Assembly (NCBI GenBank): GCA_002964805.2
Contig: PUDQ02000001.1
Span: forward strand, 5,046,001-5,110,000
Direction: 5' to 3'
DNA from: Trametes villosa
Taxonomy: Eukaryota > Basidiomycota > Agaricomycetes > Polyporales > Polyporaceae
DNA length: 64,000 bases
Position numbers and translations under genes: made by a program. Below are positions 31,952-44,457 of the stretch, piece after piece (positions within the stretch are counted from its first letter, which is position 1; each line of letters begins with the position of its first letter). The notes below the pieces were generated by a model, which saw only the letters and a list, made by a program, of their open reading frames with translations, had not been told where the DNA came from and made no database searches.

Positions 31952-34900
31952 TCACGGCCCGTTGGCGTTCTCAGGATCGAACCACGCCGCAAAGTCGCGC
32001 TCGAAGTTGAGACTCGTCTCCCCGAACATGGACGTATCCAAGCCCCCGCTGGCGAAATCGGACACACCAAAGTCCATGGGTCCGAAGTCGACGACCGCGT
32101 CAAGCCCGTCCGACGGCGCCGACGGCGCGGGTGGAGGCGGCGGTTGTGGGTGCGCCATCGACGGCGTCCCAAGCATTGCGGACGGCGAGGGTGCGGTCAT
32201 TCCCGACGCTGTAGGTGTTGGCGGCGCTGGGGTCCCGGACGGAGGGGGGCCGCCCTGCTGCGGCGGTGGGCCCTGTGACGGGTGCTGTGGGTGCTGTTGC
32301 TGCTGCGACGGCCCAGGACCTGCGCCCGCATTCTGCGGCGACCTGTCGAGGTGTCCGTTCGGGATAATTCCGTCCATGGCCTCAATCTTGCCAGGCCCAC
32401 CGGGCTGCTTCGCGTTCATGCCGGGCGAAGGCGGCGGGTGCATGCCGCTCATCGGCTTGTTCTGGCCCATACGGCCTCCAGGCGGTACGCCGGCGGGCAT
32501 GTATTGCATACCCTGGCGCTGCTGGTTCGGGCCGTCGCCCTGTCCCGGGGCACCGGAGGCGGATGGTGACGCTACGTTCCCGCCGGGATGCATCGGCTGC
32601 ATGTGAGGCTGCTTGTGCAACGCGCTCATCTGCTGACGGTACTGCGGGGGAACCTGGGGTCAGTTTGGCACGAGCAGCAGCAACAACGAGCGCGGGACGC
32701 TGTGCGACGCACCTGATCAATCTGCGCGCTGTTCATCGCCCCTCCCGGCGGCGGGCCGCCCATCATGCCTGCGTTCATAGGGTTCATCTGAGGCGTCCCC
32801 ATTCCATGGCCCATCATCCCGCCAGTCATGCCGGCCATCGGAGGGGCACCGGGGAAAGGCGGCTGCATCTGCATGGGTCCCCTCATGAGTCCGTTCGGCT
32901 GCATGTGTGGCCCACCCTGCTGTTGTGGCTGATACATGGGGGCCATCGGGGGCTGCTGCTGTTGCTGCTGCTGCGACTGTTCCCCGCCGGGCGATCGACG
33001 TACTCGCTTGCGATCCGGCGGCGAAGACTCGTTCCTCGGCAATTGTTCGGGCTGAGAAGGAGTGCACGTCTCAGAAGGTGCCAAAACAGCGTTCGATGCC
33101 TCTGCGTCACTCACCTCCTGTCCAGGCGATGTGCTGTTCCTCTTCGCACCGCGCTGTTGCTGATTCTGCCCCTGTTGCTGTGGGTGCTGCGGCTGGCCTT
33201 GATGCGGTACGTTGTGCTGCATCTGTGGTGTACGGAGGCCCGTGGCATGTTGCAGGGGACTCGGACCAGGCTGACTGGAAGGCCCCGCACTAGGTCCAGG
33301 ACCGGCCATACTCGGCGGCTTTATGCCAGGACGCCGGAAGAGGGTCACCAGTTGTTGCTGGACGTAGCGTCAGCGCTGTCATGAAAGAAGGTTCAACGAC
33401 AGGCAAACCTTCTCGTCCGGCGTGCACGCGCCCGTCTCCTTGTCACCTAGGCCTAGATCCTGCTTCAGCCTCGCCAATATCGGCGGCGGGATGCGGTTGA
33501 GCTCCGCGTTCAACATTTCTAGAGGCTGTCGGTGCGAGAGCGACGGGCTCCGCGCGGTAATGGCGGACGCTGGAGATCCGGGGTTGCTCGGAGGCCGGCC
33601 CCCCATCTGCCCGCCCAGCTGCTGGTACGCGGGCTGCGGCGTGTGCTGAGGGTTGCCCATCGGTCCCGGACCGTTAGGCGGAGGCATCGTCCTGTGGTTG
33701 TTCATTTGCGTCAACGGTGTACTGGTGCCGACCGGGCCAATGCCGCCACCGAGAGGAGCGCCTTGCTGAGGAGCGCCTTGGGTGTTCGGCGGGGAGTGCG
33801 CCATCGTCGGGGACTGGAACTGAGCGCCGTTCATGCCACGCTGCTGTGGCGGGACCGGCCGTTGACCATGTCCGAGCTGGGGCGCGGTTCCTGGTGGTGG
33901 TGGTGGCGCACCGCCGGGTGGTCCAGCCGACGTCCCTGGCACTCCGTTCGTGTGCGGCATGTTGCCCGGAAATGGGACAGCGCTCGGTGCGCCGTTCGTC
34001 ATCGAGGAAGGCGGTTGCTGAGGGGCTTGAGGGACGACGCCATTGGGCTGGGGACCGTTTTGCGTCGGTGGACGCACGCCATTGACGTATCGCTGGTGCC
34101 CGACCGCTCCCCGGTTCCCCTTCTGGTTCGCATTTTGAGACGCTGCTTGGTGCTACGGCCGCATGCGTCGCATCGTCGTCTGCAGAAGAGGAGAGCACAT
34201 ATAACGCACCTGGGTATACAACATCGCGTCCTCCGGCCCCTGCCCACTACTCTTCGCGGTGAATAATACCCAGAAAACGCTCCACCATCTGGAGAATATG
34301 TCAGCATCAGTAACTCCGCGAGAGACAGGGAGCACGGCAGTGATATACGGCCAATCTTCATGGAGGTATTCACTCGACAGCAGTGTCCTTGAGACCCCCA
34401 GAACGCGTGATGTGCTTGATATGGACGAGTAACACGAAGACTGTCTGGGTAGTTCTGGGCAGAACGACTGTCCTGTCTGGCGCTGGTTCTCGCTGTTTTC
34501 AGGAACAAGTCCGCGGCTGGCCAGATGCACGACACATTGCGAGTTTAATCGCACGCAGACGAGGAATTAAAGGCCCGCCCCGACGAGCAGGGGACACTCG
34601 GTATCTCCACAGCGCATTGAAATGTAGGAAAGCCAGCATGTCGAAGGGAGATGCACCGAATGCTGATAGACACAGATATACACTCACTCAAACAGGAGAC
34701 CTTGCTTCGCATTTATCGGCGGGTGCGACTGGGGCGGGATGCCGGCCTCGTGCATGAGCTCGAAGGCCGTCTTCTGGAAGCCGCGCTTTATGCAGTAGTC
34801 GTATATGTAGATGTTGAACCTGGGGGAGGTGAGCGACAGCCGGGGAGACGCACGGATACGGACACGGACATTCTATCGCCCTCCCAGCTCGGTGCGTCCT

Positions 34901-34952
34901 GGTCGGAGGGCGGGGTGGTGTGTGAGGAGGCACTTGCGCCCTCGGTGGCCAT
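31952..34952 (-). CDS. LisH/LUFS-domain transcriptional regulator (Flo8/SSBP-type)
   Basis: Minus-strand exons 34870-34952, 34688-34819, 34210-34288, 33409-34152, 32713-33357, 31952-32641; 790 aa. Residues about 26-62 form the LisH motif (FNIYIYDYCIKRGFQKTAFE LMHEAGI), followed by INAKQGLLFEWWSVFWVLFTAKSSGQGPEDA, the LUFS signature shared with animal SSBP/SSDP and yeast Flo8-type regulators. The rest is Pro/Gln/Gly/Met-rich, with a basic DRKRVRRSPG nuclear-signal candidate, a seven-Gln run, and an acidic/aromatic end (FGPMDFGVSDF..., LNFERDFAAWF). Nuclear co-regulator role inferred. The donor after DR is GTCCGT; it recreates the Met codon before FNIY and matches family spacing. Intron 2 (34289-34687) is unusually long at 399 nt. 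A truncated paralogue lies at 48356-49199. Confidence 0.85.
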
Positions 34953-35523
34953 GGCGAAGGCGTCTCAGAGCCGATCGAGACACTGAGGTGTCCGGGCGAT
35001 GAGCGGGCGCGGGCGGTAAGCGCTATGAGCGACGGACCTTGCGCAGCAGCGATATGCGAGGGGGATGTGCGGCAGACGGGATGTGCAGGGCGAGGAGGGT
35101 GGGAGAGATAGAGCAAGCGAGGTCGTCGCGGGTGATGATTGGTGTGTGGTGTTACAGATGATACAGTTTACAAGAAGCGAGGTGAGATCGACGCCGAGAG
35201 GGGACGATGAAGGTCGACGACGAGCAACAGACGTCGGGCGACGAGGAGGACGGGGAGGACGGGGGCGGGGGAGCGGGAGCAGAGGAGGGAAGAGGGAGAG
35301 AGTGGGCGGGGGAGGGACGTGCGCAGAACACGCACGGCCGTCCCGATGGGAATCGGGCGGGTCACATCCCCCACAAACAAACTCAGCGCCGGCAACTAGC
35401 GGGCGTTTCCCCACGCTCCATTATCCTACCCCCTCCTCCCGACTACAACACAACAGCACCCCGCGCGTATTACGATTAAGCAGTATAAAGTAGCACAGTA
35501 TCGTATCCAGCATACACCCCGCC
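34953..35523. other. Promoter region of LisH regulator and 3' flank of START gene
   Basis: Upstream of the LisH gene (minus) and downstream of the START gene (minus). Purine-rich tract on the plus strand at about 35200-35320 (pyrimidine-rich on the coding strand), typical of a fungal leader. No coding signal. Confidence 0.5.
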
Positions 35524-38500
35524 CTATCCGTGGCGCCGCACGACCGCGATCTGAAAGTCCCAGCCTCCGAGCACATACTTGAACTCCAGCAGCCGCTTCA
35601 TCTCCCTCCACGTCCCCGCGCTCACGCTCCCCGCCTCCTTCTCGTCCGTCACCACGTAGATGAAGTCCGCGGGCGAGAGCAGCGACCGTAGCAACGAGCC
35701 CACCAAGAACGCGATCAGCGCGACCACAATGACCGTCGACAGCGGGTACGTCGCTCCTCCCCGCGTCCCCGTCCGCACCGTCGCCGCGGTCACGTCGCTT
35801 CCCGCGTTCGCACTCGCAGGACTGTCCCTGGGCGGGCCCAGCGGCGACCGCGCCCCCGAGCCGTCCGGGCTCGCCGGGCTGAGCAGCGCGCTCGACCGTC
35901 GCGACGGGCTGAACGGCAGCGTATAGCTGTTCAAGAAGCGCATGAGCCCGTGCCCCGCGCCCTCCGGCGGGTGCGCTTCCGCGACAGACGACGCGAGCGA
36001 CGCCTGCGGCAGGCACGCGGCACCACAAATTGGCACGGCGGGACAGACGGGCACAGCAGGCGGGCAACTTGTCAGCGAGCGGCATTTTGACAGATGGCGC
36101 GCGGCCAGGGCTGCAATTCGAATTACTCACGCTCTCGGCAGCGTCTTCTCCTGTCGCCTCGCGCGGCGCAGGCGTGCTCTCCTTCTCTTGAGGTGCCGGC
36201 GCGTCAGATGGCTCGGGTGCTCTCGCCGGGGCTTCCAGAAGGTGCTGGGCCACCGCCAGCGGCGTTTGCAGCGCCGACGGCACCTGCTCTTCCGCGGAAA
36301 CCGACCTGCAGAGACAAAGCGTTACGCAAAGGCGTCAGTCAGACGCACACGCGCCCCTCCGCACGCCCACAAGGCCCTGAGAGAACGCCGGGGCGTGCAG
36401 ATAAACGTGGACTAAGCACGCACCGTGCAAGGACGTCCGCCTTGGCCGCCCGCGTCTCCAACAGCTCGTCCCGCCCGAGCGCCGTCAGCGACTCCTTCTC
36501 GCTCATCACAGCCACGGATGCTCCGTTCACCGCCACCACCGCCGCCTTCTTCGCGGGCGCATTCGCGCTGGCCCCTGTCGACGCTGCGGGGTGCACGCGG
36601 ATGTCGATAATCGCGCGGCCGTCCTCGAGGTCGAGAAGCCACTGCGGCTTCGGCGGCGCGCTTCGCGTCTCGCCCGTCAGCGGGTCCACGATGGTCGACA
36701 TCTGGTACTGCGCAGTCGGCAGCGTGAACCGGAGCAAATGGCGCGGCGGGCGGTCCGCGTTAAGTCCTGCCGAGTGCAGAGGAGACGGCGGTAGCGTATA
36801 CGCTGCGCACGAGATGGGCAGGGCAGCCTCGTCAGCGCCCGGCAGGCCGCCCGATTCGTGCTGTCCGGCTGGGGAGGCGGGAAGCGCGAGCTGGTTCTTC
36901 CCCGCTTTCTCGACTCGGGACCGCAGAATGACATCGTAGCCGCCGGGGTAGAGTTTCGAGTCGACGATGAGCTCCGAGACGAGCAAGTCCACCGGCAGGC
37001 GCACCTCCCCGCGCGGGGTGAATATCGTCGAGGACCGCCCAGTGAGGTCACGCGCACGGGGAGAGCGCGAGCGTGCGGCCCGGATCCGACGCTCTGAGGC
37101 GTTGGGCTCCGAGGCATCGTTTAAGGACTCAGATGTCAGAGAAGCTTCTGCTTCTGGCGTGGTGGGTGTGGCGTTAGTCGCGGGAAGGATCTGACTTGGC
37201 CGGGGGGTCCTGTCGTTCGTGGCTGCAGGCTGCGAGGAGAAGCTCGCGGCGCCGTTCAGGATGATGAGGCTGGAGTACACCTTGCTTGATGGAACGAAGG
37301 CAGCAGTCAGGAAAGTGCGGCTTGCATCCTTCTGACGGAGCGTCCAACCAGCTTGTGGCGTCCGAAGCTTGTCTTCGGGTGGAGGTGCGAGCATGAAGCC
37401 CGTAGCAGGTAGGCGCACCAGCGGAGAAGGCGCAAGATTCTTCAAGTAGCTCTCGACAGCGAGGATGGACTTCGGAAGCATCCCGTTGATCGTAGAGTTC
37501 AGCGCGGCCGGTATAGACCCCGCATAGTCCACAGCAACCACGCGAGTGCACCTGGTTGAGGGGATGGCGTACTTCTCCGAAGAATACGGGTCCAACGTCT
37601 CCAGAATCCACGCGTCCAGGTAGACGCGGCCGATAGGGAGCGAGTACGAGTTGTACTTGGTTGCCGAGAACTGGCCGACCGATTCGGGAGAGAAGGACGC
37701 AGAGACGAAGAAGATGGCCGAACGACCCTCGCTGGAAGAGTGGTCTGCATCCCCGGCGTTCCGACGCGCTGCTGGTGGGGAGACGGCCTCGCGCGCGATG
37801 AGTGAGGAGAGGTAGAAGCCTCGGTCCCGGAACGGGAAGCCACCCTTCATGACGACAAACGCAGTATGCGCATCGGCGCCGTACGCCTCAAGGACACTGA
37901 CGGAGTCGAAGCGCGTGTCCCATTGCTTCCGGCAGTCGTAGCTCTTGAGAACGGACGCGATCTCCTCTGCTGCGACGCCCTCGACGACCTTCTCTCCCCT
38001 GTGGACCGGGATGACCGATGAGATCTGAGGGTATACTCTGCGCTGCACTGGGAAGTCTTTCTCGCTAACGAGAGTCCAGCCTTCACTAGAGGGCTCGGAG
38101 TGGAGTTCTTGCACGAACGCAAGGGCGTCAAGAGCGTATTGCATAGGTAGCTTCGAAGAGGACGGCGTCGCATCCTCGCCACCAGCGATAGCCGGAGAGA
38201 TTGCCGCGACAGCTTGCTGAGTTGCCGTCGTCGCCTGCTCGACCGCAGTGGTGAAGAACTTCGAGAACGACGTCGCGAAGGAGGGAGGAGTCGTCACAAA
38301 CGAAGTGGACGAGGCGGCGGGTGAGGACGCAGTGCTGCTACCGTTCTCCGCGGCCTGAGGATCCTGGTCGGCGTCCCACTCCGCCTTGCGTCGGCGGATG
38401 ACGCCCAATACGGGGGGCTGGTCGAGCGGCACGCGGGCAGGCTTGATGCGCTTCTGCTTCGTGATGTTCTTCATCTCCCGCTCGGGCATCTCTTCGACGT

Positions 38501-41214
38501 CGACGTCCACCTTGGCGCCGTTGATCATGACCAGGCCCTTGTCCTTCGGGGCGCTCACCGGCCCTCGGCGTACGATGGCCTGCAGGCGCTCTTGCTCCGA
38601 GAACACAGCGTCGTGCGTGATAGTGAGCCAGAGACCTCCGCCCCCAGAGGAAAAGCGATGCCGACGGAGTGCAGCGATGGACTGTGGCGGCGGGTCGATG
38701 ACAATGTCTAGAGAGGACGCCCAGGTATCGAGGTCGCAGCGGAGTTCGCACTCGATGACTGGCAGGGACGGCGAGGCAGCGCCTCGGCCGATATCCGCGT
38801 CGCTGGAGGATAGTCGTCGCTTGGCGCAGCCCTCATACTCCACACGGAAGTTCCCTCGCTCGTGGTCGTAGCGGACCTGGTTCGCCTTCGCGCCCTCCAG
38901 CCGGGTGACAATGGGCGGGCCTCCACACTTGATGGCGAACTCGCCGATACCCGCGAGGGCGGTGATCATCTGCTGTGGAATCGTCCCCTTGTTCGACCAT
39001 CCCTTCGGATCAGATTGTTCAAGCAGGGTGACGAGGACCGTGTTCGGGGAAAGCGCCTCGATTGACCAGCCCTGTAGATCCACCTGTGTCCGAATAACGT
39101 TCGGATCCGCAGGAGGGATCTGCGGGAAGAGGTTTGGATCGTCGGCAGAGAAAGCGAACACGTGGATCGTGGTCGGGGACTTGTAAACCGTCTTGAGGAC
39201 GACCATATCTCGCCCGCTAGCGCGCATATAGGGATCAGTATCATCATATGCTCGATATTTGACGTGTTCTCTCACTTGACCGGCCAGGCGGGCTTGGTCT
39301 TGAAGTGCCAGAGCTCTGTAAGCTCGTTCACATCCTCCAGTAGTGAGGCGTCTTCGTACAGCTTGTCCCAGTACGCCCGCGCACCCGGAGTGGTAATCGC
39401 AGCATAGAGGTCCCAGAGGCCGATGCCGACGAACGTCGCCTCCGCTCGATAGACTACCAACGTCGGGTCGATCGAGTCAAGCTGTGAGACCGACACACCC
39501 CGCGCCTCCACAGCTGGCGGCATGTTAGCGAGATTACACCGTGTATTGAGCGCATATACTGACTCTGCTTCCACTTTGCCTCCGGCTCTTGCAACAGGGA
39601 TGAGAAGTAGATATAATTCCGCTTCACCCTTGACAGAATTGACTTCTCCGCAGATGCGGAACGCTCGGTGAGCGTTCGCGAGATCTGGGGACGGTCGCCG
39701 CCGACCGTAGACGCCCTGGAAGTACTCGTCGCGGTAGTGGCGACTGAGGACTGTGTGTGGAAGCTCTTCTCCGCCGTACTCGACGCGTCCTGGAACATCG
39801 ACTGCGAAATGAAGAACGATGCGGGGTCGCGCGCCTCGAGCTCCTCGATTGGCTGGGGTATGCCGTTCAAACGAAGCCCGCTGGAAGGCCCGGACAGCTC
39901 GATGACGATCCGCACTTTCAGCACCGAGTGGTCGTTCGGCAGAGGCGCATGCTTCACCGCGAAGACGAACTTGGGTTGTTCTACGACCCCGGTATCGATG
40001 GTCGACGGGGTCCGCGTAGCTTGCGCCGTCCAGGGCAACTGCGATACCTCCGAGGATCCCTTGGTCGTTAGCTGGACGTCCCAGCCCTGTGCGGCGGGTA
40101 GCGAAAACTCGACTGAACGGGTCAATCTCCGTATCTCTCGTATCGTGTGCAGCTCCTCCAAGCTGTGTTCCGAATGCGGAGTGTGGTCATCATCCTCCGG
40201 GACGATGGAGTAGTCGACCGTCAGCGCCTCCCGGTCGACAGCGAAGCGAACCCGCTCAATAGATACACCGTTCCCATAACCTGTCAGGAGCGGGACGCGT
40301 GCGCTGCGCTGCTGTACAGTCTTGAATAAGCCGACGGTCATAGCGCCCAGTTGTTGCCCGAAGTTAGAGCCCGCGCCGACATTCCATAGTAATCGAAAGT
40401 TGTGCTGCCAGAAGCAAGTGATGCGCAGTTTCGGCGTAGCAGAGCTAGATTTCGGGTTCTGCTCGTTCGGTTGTGGCTGTATGCGCTGTATGCACCAAGC
40501 GAACACTGGAGAGCACTCATGAGCCATGTGGGAAGCCGAACTGCGTTGCTACTTACGGGTAACGTCAGAGCGCACATACGGCGGAGAAGGCCGTAAATAC
40601 GTGGGCTCGTCCGGGGAACGAGGAAGCGAGGTAGAGATGTCGATGAGGGTGGTAGCATCGTTGAACGTGCGCGAAATTGTTACAGCGTCCCGGGGACTGT
40701 CCAGAAGTTGCAGACGTGTTAAAAACAGCATATAGCGTGTACTCACTTCGAAGGCCAGCCCAGCCTAAAGTCCACCTTCGAAATCCGCGTGGCCTGGTCG
40801 AACATCTCGAGGAGCTGCGCCCCTTCCACCGCCGGATCCCACTCCTTCCGCAGCTCCGGGGTAACCAAAACGGACTTCCACGTCTCCAGTGAGATCGGTT
40901 CATCGCCTACCGGCACTTCGAGTACCGCGCGGTAGACGCTCTCCCCCGCCTTAGTCCCCTTGCGATGGACCATGACGTCTGCAACCTCTGGGACGCCGGA
41001 GGCGCGCCCCTTCCCCTTCGTCGCCGGGATAGCGCCGTCGTTCGTGACGGGCATGCGTTTCCATTCAGAAGACGCATGTGAGGTGAGAAGCTGACGGAAG
41101 TGTGTCTGTGCATTGTCGAGCGCGGCATACCACGACTCGTGCAATCTACATATGCATGTCAATCACAGAACCCCGGAGATAGAACAGGACATAAGCATAC
41201 CGCGTCCCGTCCAT
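35524..41214 (-). CDS. Large multi-START-domain protein with C-terminal membrane anchor
   Basis: Minus-strand exons 41201-41214, 40747-41145, 40557-40696, 39564-40505, 39276-39513, 36424-39216, 36131-36305, 35524-36003; 1,726 aa, in frame throughout. Three START-like blocks are visible. The first (about 1-230) includes VADVMVHRKG...YRAVLEVP, WKSVLVTPELRKEWDPAVEGAQ and ISRTFNDATTLIDIST. The second (about 500-690) includes RAEATFVGIGLWDLYAAI, ARAYWDKLYEDASLLEDVN, DMVVLKTVYKSPTTIHVF. The third (about 935-1170) includes VVEGVAAEEIASVLKSYDCRKQWDTRFDS, PFRDRGFYLSSLIA, YLDAWILETLDPYS, CTRVVAVDYAGSIPA. A single hydrophobic segment (STVIVVALIAFLVGSLL, about 1655-1676) lies near the C-terminus. START domains bind sterols or other lipids in a cavity, so a membrane-tethered lipid-transfer or sensing role is inferred. 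The first exon has only 14 nt. Confidence 0.8.
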
Positions 41215-41913
41215 GGTGGTTGTGTGTCGTTAAGTCGTGATAGGTCGTGGTTGGGCGACTCAAGAAAGTCTGAAGGTGGGACGATGAGCGCCAGGCGCCT
41301 TGTACGATGCCGTGGGGTTGATCGGGGACACACGTGAATGAGACCGACGCCACGTTGCCTCCGCGAGTGTTATGACAATCTGGGGCGTATGCGCAGGTAG
41401 AGGTGCTGCGTGCGCGCCTTCTGTTGCCAACAGGGGGTGCGGATCGAGTGATCACAGTCAAGGTGCAATGAGGGGGTGCAAAGTATAGCTAGAAGCCTCC
41501 CATAAGAGAACCGCTAACGTTGTTGCCCGGTAGAAGCTGAGGGTATAGTCAGGACAGCCCAGATACAAGCAAGCAAAGGTTCGCAGAGAGCCGGACGAAC
41601 AAGCCAGAGAGGCGTCGACGAGCGGAGGTCTACCAACGTCGGGTCCGTCGATGACGGCAGGAGGCGAGCGCTGATTCGCGTCATGCTAGTCCATTTACGG
41701 GTTATCCCCCTTAATGACTTATCGGGGCAATCTAACACTATTTATTAATCCTCGGCAACCAACCAGCGAGGCCGAGTTCATCTCCGCGAACCCCGCTCGC
41801 GATCGAGTCACGGCGCCTACGTCCGATACGATAAGCCAAAGTTCGATGACTGCAGGCGTTGGGCGGGGCGAGGGCGGTAAAGGGCTTCGAGCAGCACACC
41901 ACCCCCATACACG
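41215..41913. promoter_or_regulatory. Divergent promoter, START gene / pyridoxal kinase
   Basis: 699 bases between the two start codons on opposite strands. No TATA box that I would defend; no coding signal. Confidence 0.5.
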
Positions 41914-43260
41914 ATGGCGAAAGACAAGGGCCGTGTCCTGAGCATCCAGTCGCACGTTGCGTACGGGTACGTCGGCGGAAAGGCCGCGGTGTTCCCACTG
42001 CAGTGCCTCGGGTACGACGTAGACGTGAGGAATCTCTGATCAGGCCCGCGCCGCTTCTAGGCCGTCGAAGACATTCCTACTGACGTTCTCCTCCGACACA
42101 GGTCGTAAACACCGTCAACTTCTCCAACCATTCCGGTGAGTGCACCGTAGTAATATCCTCCACGACGGCGGAAGGCTAAAACGTTATCCATGGAGGATAT
42201 GCTCGGTTCGGAGGATCGAGAGCCTCTGCAGGCGAGCTCGAGCAGATCTTTGGAATCATGGAGCAAAATGAGCTGCTACGACAAGAGCGATTGCTGACTG
42301 GTGAGTAAAATCAGAGTGCCATGAACAAATCGGCTGAGTTTTCCGTAGGTTACATCCCGGGAGCAGAAGCTACCGCAGCAGTGACCGCGTTCGCGAGAAA
42401 GCTGCGCGAGAAAAACCCCAAGCTTGTCTATCTTTTGGATCGTGAGCGAATCAAACAAATACTACGGTTGACTAGAAGTTGACCTCTGCTGTAGCGGTCT
42501 TGGGTGACTCAGGACGGCTGTACGTCGCTCCGGAGGTAGTGCCTATTTACCGGGATGCGCTTCCTTTGGCCACCATTATCACACCGAACTGGTTCGAGGT
42601 TGAGTACGTTTCAAACCGACGCGCGTATCTCTCCAAGAACAACCACTCACCTACCGCAGAGTCCTCACAGACATCAAGATGACCGACCCAACCTCACTCC
42701 GCCAGGCCATCCGCAAGCTTCACGACACCTACCAGGTTCCTCACGTCGTGATTAGCTCCATCCCTCTCAAACCCTGGCTCACCGAGCTGCTGCCCGCGCA
42801 CCTTCGCCCGCCCACGGAGTCAGCGGACGCCGACTACCTCGCATGCATCGCGTCCTCTCGCACGCACCACGGCGCCTCCGCCGTCTACGCAAAGTGCTTC
42901 CCTTGCCTTCCTGGGTACTTCTCCGGCGTCGGCGACCTGTTCTCGGCGCTCGTGCTCGCGCACTTCGACGATGCGCGCCCAGAAGGCGCAGCGGGCGAGT
43001 CGCCGCTGTCACGCGCGGCGTCGCAGGCGGTCTCGCAGACGCACGCGATGCTCTCGCTCACGCACGAGGCCGCGTCGAAGCTGCCCGAGGACGAGCGGCA
43101 GGTGACGGACGAAGAGCTCGACGCGCGCGAGCCGATGCGCAAGGTCAAGCGGATGAGGGGGCGCGAGCTGCGGCTCATCCAGGGCCAGGACATCATCCGC
43201 GGCACCCAGCCGATCGAGTACAGGCGTTTGGAGCCGTGGGCAGACTTCTGGGCGGCGTGA
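41914..43260 (+). CDS. BUD16: Pyridoxal kinase (vitamin B6 salvage)
   Basis: Exons 41914-42024, 42102-42135, 42196-42300, 42349-42441, 42495-42603, 42660-43260; 350 aa. Phosphorylates pyridoxal, pyridoxine and pyridoxamine with ATP in the cytosol. Motifs in order: [24 protein letters not shown] (substrate-binding Ser), [26 protein letters not shown] (Mg-ATP side), [12 protein letters not shown], and [16 protein letters not shown] with the catalytic Asp of the GxGD loop. The order and length match the eukaryotic PdxK/Bud16 family. The reading [15 protein letters not shown] in exon 3 replaces the usual GY...G stretch. The C-terminal 60 residues (Arg-rich, [14 protein letters not shown]...EYRRLEPW) are the normal end of fungal forms. 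The gene symbol follows the yeast name. Confidence 0.9.
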
Positions 43261-43468
43261 TAGAAGCAGGGGGTGGATGGCATCGAGGGGGTATTAGATT
43301 TCTTGGAATGTATAGGTGCCGATGTACAGAATGTATCTTGGCGTCGCCGCTATTATAGGTCGTGTGCTATGGTAGGGGGTGGTGGTACATATGGGCTCTG
43401 GGTATAAGTACACCGTTCATATACAGTCGGACCGCCGGATTCCCTAAATGAATGAATGTCTATACAGT

Positions 43469-44457
43469 TCATGGATCCGCTTTCTCTTCAGATTCTGGTA
43501 GTGCGGGACGCCTCCGCCGCCGACGAAAGAGAAGAACAAGAAAAATCCCAGCCGCAAGGAGCGCTGTTCCCAGAAGGGCGCCGAGGACCTCGGCCGCTAT
43601 GTCCCCGCTAGTTTGTCCTGAACTCATCGATGGTTGGCTAGGATTGGGTATCACGATGGTTGGGGTAACGGTTGGAAGCATGGTGGCGGAGGGGAGGGGA
43701 GGAGAAACGAATGGAGTTGTACTGAATCTGGTGTCAGGCTGCAGGTAATCGAGCAAAATGTGTGCGACGTACTTGTTGTCGGAGATGGAGACGGTGATCG
43801 AGTCGATATCCAGATGCGTCGTGATGTTGGATGCGACAAACGCGATGGAGAGCGTCGTGACGATGTCCTCTGGCAAGCCGATGATAGAGACAAATTCAAG
43901 GGAGCTGTTCAGCTCCGACCTGACAGTCACTATGGGGTTTGTCATGCTCGACACGGTGACATTTGCGATGGCGGTGGAGGAGGGTGACGTCTTCACGAAC
44001 ACAGCGCGTGCTACAGGCTCTAACATAAGCACACGACGCCTATTTGTGTTAAGCTTAGAGGATTGCGGAAGCTGCGCACCTCTCACAGACAGGAATAACT
44101 GCGGGATTAGGCCTCCGCTACCATCCGTTGGCCCCGATGTGGTGGTGAGCGTGCCGCCAGAGGCATCTTGTGCAGCAATGATGCGCCTGCGGAGGATCGG
44201 GATCGGGGCAATGTTCAGTCAGGGTGCAATGGGTGGCGAGAGGCTCGATCGAGTGGTACGCACCATGCACTGTCGCAGGTCTGGATCTGTGTCTCGGTGC
44301 CAGCCGGAGAAAGGGTGAGGCCGCACGCTGGTGGGCTGTAGATGATCTGCGAAGCGGTGTCCTCGAGGGTGATGTTGACGTCCGCATTGACAAGGGTGAG
44401 GCAGAGCAGGACGACGAGGAGCGACCAGAGCAGTACAGCCTGCCGATGCAGGTACAT
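43469..44457 (-). CDS. Type I single-pass membrane protein, unknown function
   Basis: Minus-strand exons 44264-44457 and 43469-44186; 303 aa. A signal peptide (MYLHRQAVLLWSLLVVLLCL, cleavage likely after NADA-like VNA) is followed by an ectodomain with two close cysteines (PPACGLTL, TQIQTCDSAW), Thr/Ser/Val-rich beta-like sequence and several N-glycosylation sequons (NIT, NVT, NSS). A transmembrane segment (GALLGTALLAAGIFLVLLF, about 267-285) and a short basic-acidic tail RRRRRRPALPESEEK follow. I do not recognise a family. A 34-nt GT..AG stretch near 43740 is too short for an intron and the open reading across it includes the membrane segment, so I read through it. Divergent from the next membrane-protein gene. 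Confidence 0.7.

Noticed and set aside
31360..32172. 270-aa minus-strand frame overlapping the end of the LisH regulator
   Set aside because: Out-of-frame shadow plus 3' flank; the flank is better explained by the conserved inverted 3' element.
43726..43770. 34-nt GT..AG segment in the membrane-protein gene on the minus strand
   Set aside because: Below minimal intron size, and removing it breaks the frame that carries the transmembrane helix.
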